Below, piece after piece: positions 62,869-64,000 of a stretch of 64,000 nt of DNA. Below the pieces are notes generated by a model. It was not told where the DNA came from. It was given only the letters and a program-made list of their open reading frames with translations, and searched no databases. A program made the translations under genes and the position numbers. How positions within the stretch are numbered: the first letter of the stretch is position 1; each line of letters opens with the position of its first letter. The stretch comes from Wuchereria bancrofti (Eukaryota > Nematoda > Chromadorea > Rhabditida > Onchocercidae), in assembly GCA_005281725.1 (NCBI GenBank), contig SSBO01000008.1:3330671-3394670 (forward strand), written 5' to 3'.

Positions 62869-64000
62869 ATGATGTCTACTTCAATAACCACTAATTCTAC
62901 TCGTTGGATTCATACGGATCCGTTATCGGCATTATGGAGTATGTCCGATAATGTACCTGTTAATGATGTGACAATAGGTCCAGATCACAAAACTGTTATT
63001 GTCTTGGATCATTCACCTGATTTTGCTACTTCTTGTAACTTTGTAAGTTTCATTCTTTCCCATTCAATTCATTTTTTAGATTAAATTTAAATAAAATTAT
63101 CACATTAGCTCCTTCCAATTTATCACTTCAAATTTTTCACTTTCTCCATAATAGGAAATTTTCTTTAGCTATTTTTAAATGATAATAAGGTGCTAGCAGT
63201 ATATGAATATATGCAAATTTTTGACTTGAGAAGTTTATCTTTCTCCATGGTAGCCGTAATATGATAGGTAAGAATATCATAGATCTCACGCGAGATGTTT
63301 GGATAAATTTGAATAAAGGAATAAAATTTTGAATACAATTGCTAGTGTTCTTTCACATCAACTTGGAATTATTTTTACAGAAAATCGATGTTCCCTTGAA
63401 AGATTCAACAACAGGACAGATGCGTGTAGTGAGTCAGGTGGAGAAGACACTTTGGACTTGTGCTGTTGAATCAGCCTTTGAATTCCATCGAATTGTTGAT
63501 GAAATTTATCCAGATGGTGTACGATTAATGCGTTTCGTGATTTCCGATTTTGTTGGAAGATTTCTGACACCGAACTGGGGCACACAACTTATCTCATTAG
63601 ATCAGGTTCATATTTCATCAAAGGATATCTATCAAGAAGATTCAAGAACTTAGACGTATGATAAAAAAAAAGTTTCAAATATTAAGTAAATATTTTATGT
63701 TGTTAATGCATAAGCAGCCTCAGATCTTTTACTAAAAAAGCGTATTTTTTTAATGCTCATCTTCTATAAATTGGCTCTTTTTAGTTATTGAAATCATTTG
63801 CATCCTGTGGCGTTCCGGATGCTAAAGCAGATTTATCATCTTGTTCAATAATTAACGGTATCTCGATCGCTGTTGAAGCGATCAGTGAATTGACAGAATT
63901 ACAAAAAAAGCAGTCTGATTTGAATTCTGGTTTCAAATATTTTGGAAAGTGTAGTAAACGTGGTGAAAGCAGTATGAAGCAGCATAGTGATGAAAAACAG
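62869..64000 (+). CDS. ints13: Integrator complex subunit 13 (Asunder), N-terminal part
   Basis: Subunit of the Integrator complex, which cleaves snRNA and other nascent RNA 3' ends; Asunder also regulates dynein recruitment at mitosis in flies. Exons: 62869-63042, 63381-63605 and 63785 onward, the last open to the window edge (205 codons in all). Family blocks: HKTVIVLDHSPDFATSC (human equivalent HKTVFVVDH), VEKTLWTCAVESAFEFHRIV, LMRFVISDFVGRFL, LKSFASCGVPDAKADLSSCS and INGISIAVEAISELTE. These form the VWA-like N-terminal domain. The protein has about 32 extra residues before the conserved start. The C-terminal two thirds lie outside the window. Confidence 0.93.

Noticed and set aside
1..64000. 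tRNA, rRNA, CRISPR, transposase or integrated viral sequence
   Set aside because: Looked for characteristic motifs by eye and saw none; a covariance-model and repeat-library search would be decisive.

Overview
This window is nuclear DNA from a parasitic nematode. It is very AT-rich, has long A/T homopolymers and GT/CT/ATT microsatellites between genes, and its genes are cut into many small exons by short introns ending in TTTCAG-type acceptors. Most genes have a splice acceptor only 6-40 nt upstream of the start ATG with no visible upstream exon, as expected for spliced-leader trans-splicing. A spirurid/filarial worm is my best guess, but I cannot name a species. All gene models were built by hand from splice signals, reading phase and protein-family similarity.

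Layout. 1-1.6 kb: two minus-strand exons of a nuclear hormone receptor whose DNA-binding domain runs off the left edge. 1.6-13.2 kb: non-coding AT-rich DNA with an 11-base N gap flanked by a perfect 201-bp duplication (assembly artefact), simple repeats and a 38-bp tandem array at 11.8-12.2 kb. 13.2-16.8 kb (+): complete mitochondrial citrate synthase, 10 exons. 18.0-19.1 kb (-): complete 162-aa single-pass membrane protein with a polyglutamine run. 23.3-35.9 kb (+): complete splicing factor 3B subunit 3, 28 exons, 1214 aa. 37.7-39.8 kb (-): tentative small gene. 40.2-43.7 kb (+): four-transmembrane nematode protein.

45.6-62.2 kb is a run of four minus-strand genes, in transcription order: a NuSAP-like basic protein, carnitine palmitoyltransferase 2, the complex I assembly factor NDUFAF3, and PRMT9. 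Intergenic gaps are about 0.5-1.1 kb and each start has a nearby acceptor, so the cluster is a candidate operon. From 62.9 kb (+) the Integrator subunit INTS13/Asunder begins and runs off the right edge, head-to-head with the NuSAP-like gene.

Two themes connect the genes. Mitochondrial metabolism (citrate synthase, CPT2, NDUFAF3) appears beside RNA processing (SF3B3, INTS13, and PRMT9, whose known substrate in other animals is a subunit of the same SF3B complex). The most unusual observations are partial exon copies inside introns of three genes (citrate synthase, PRMT9, CPT2), three GC-AG introns (both introns of NDUFAF3 and intron 5 of SF3B3), and an apparent splice choice in the NuSAP-like gene. 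I found no convincing previously undescribed multi-gene system.
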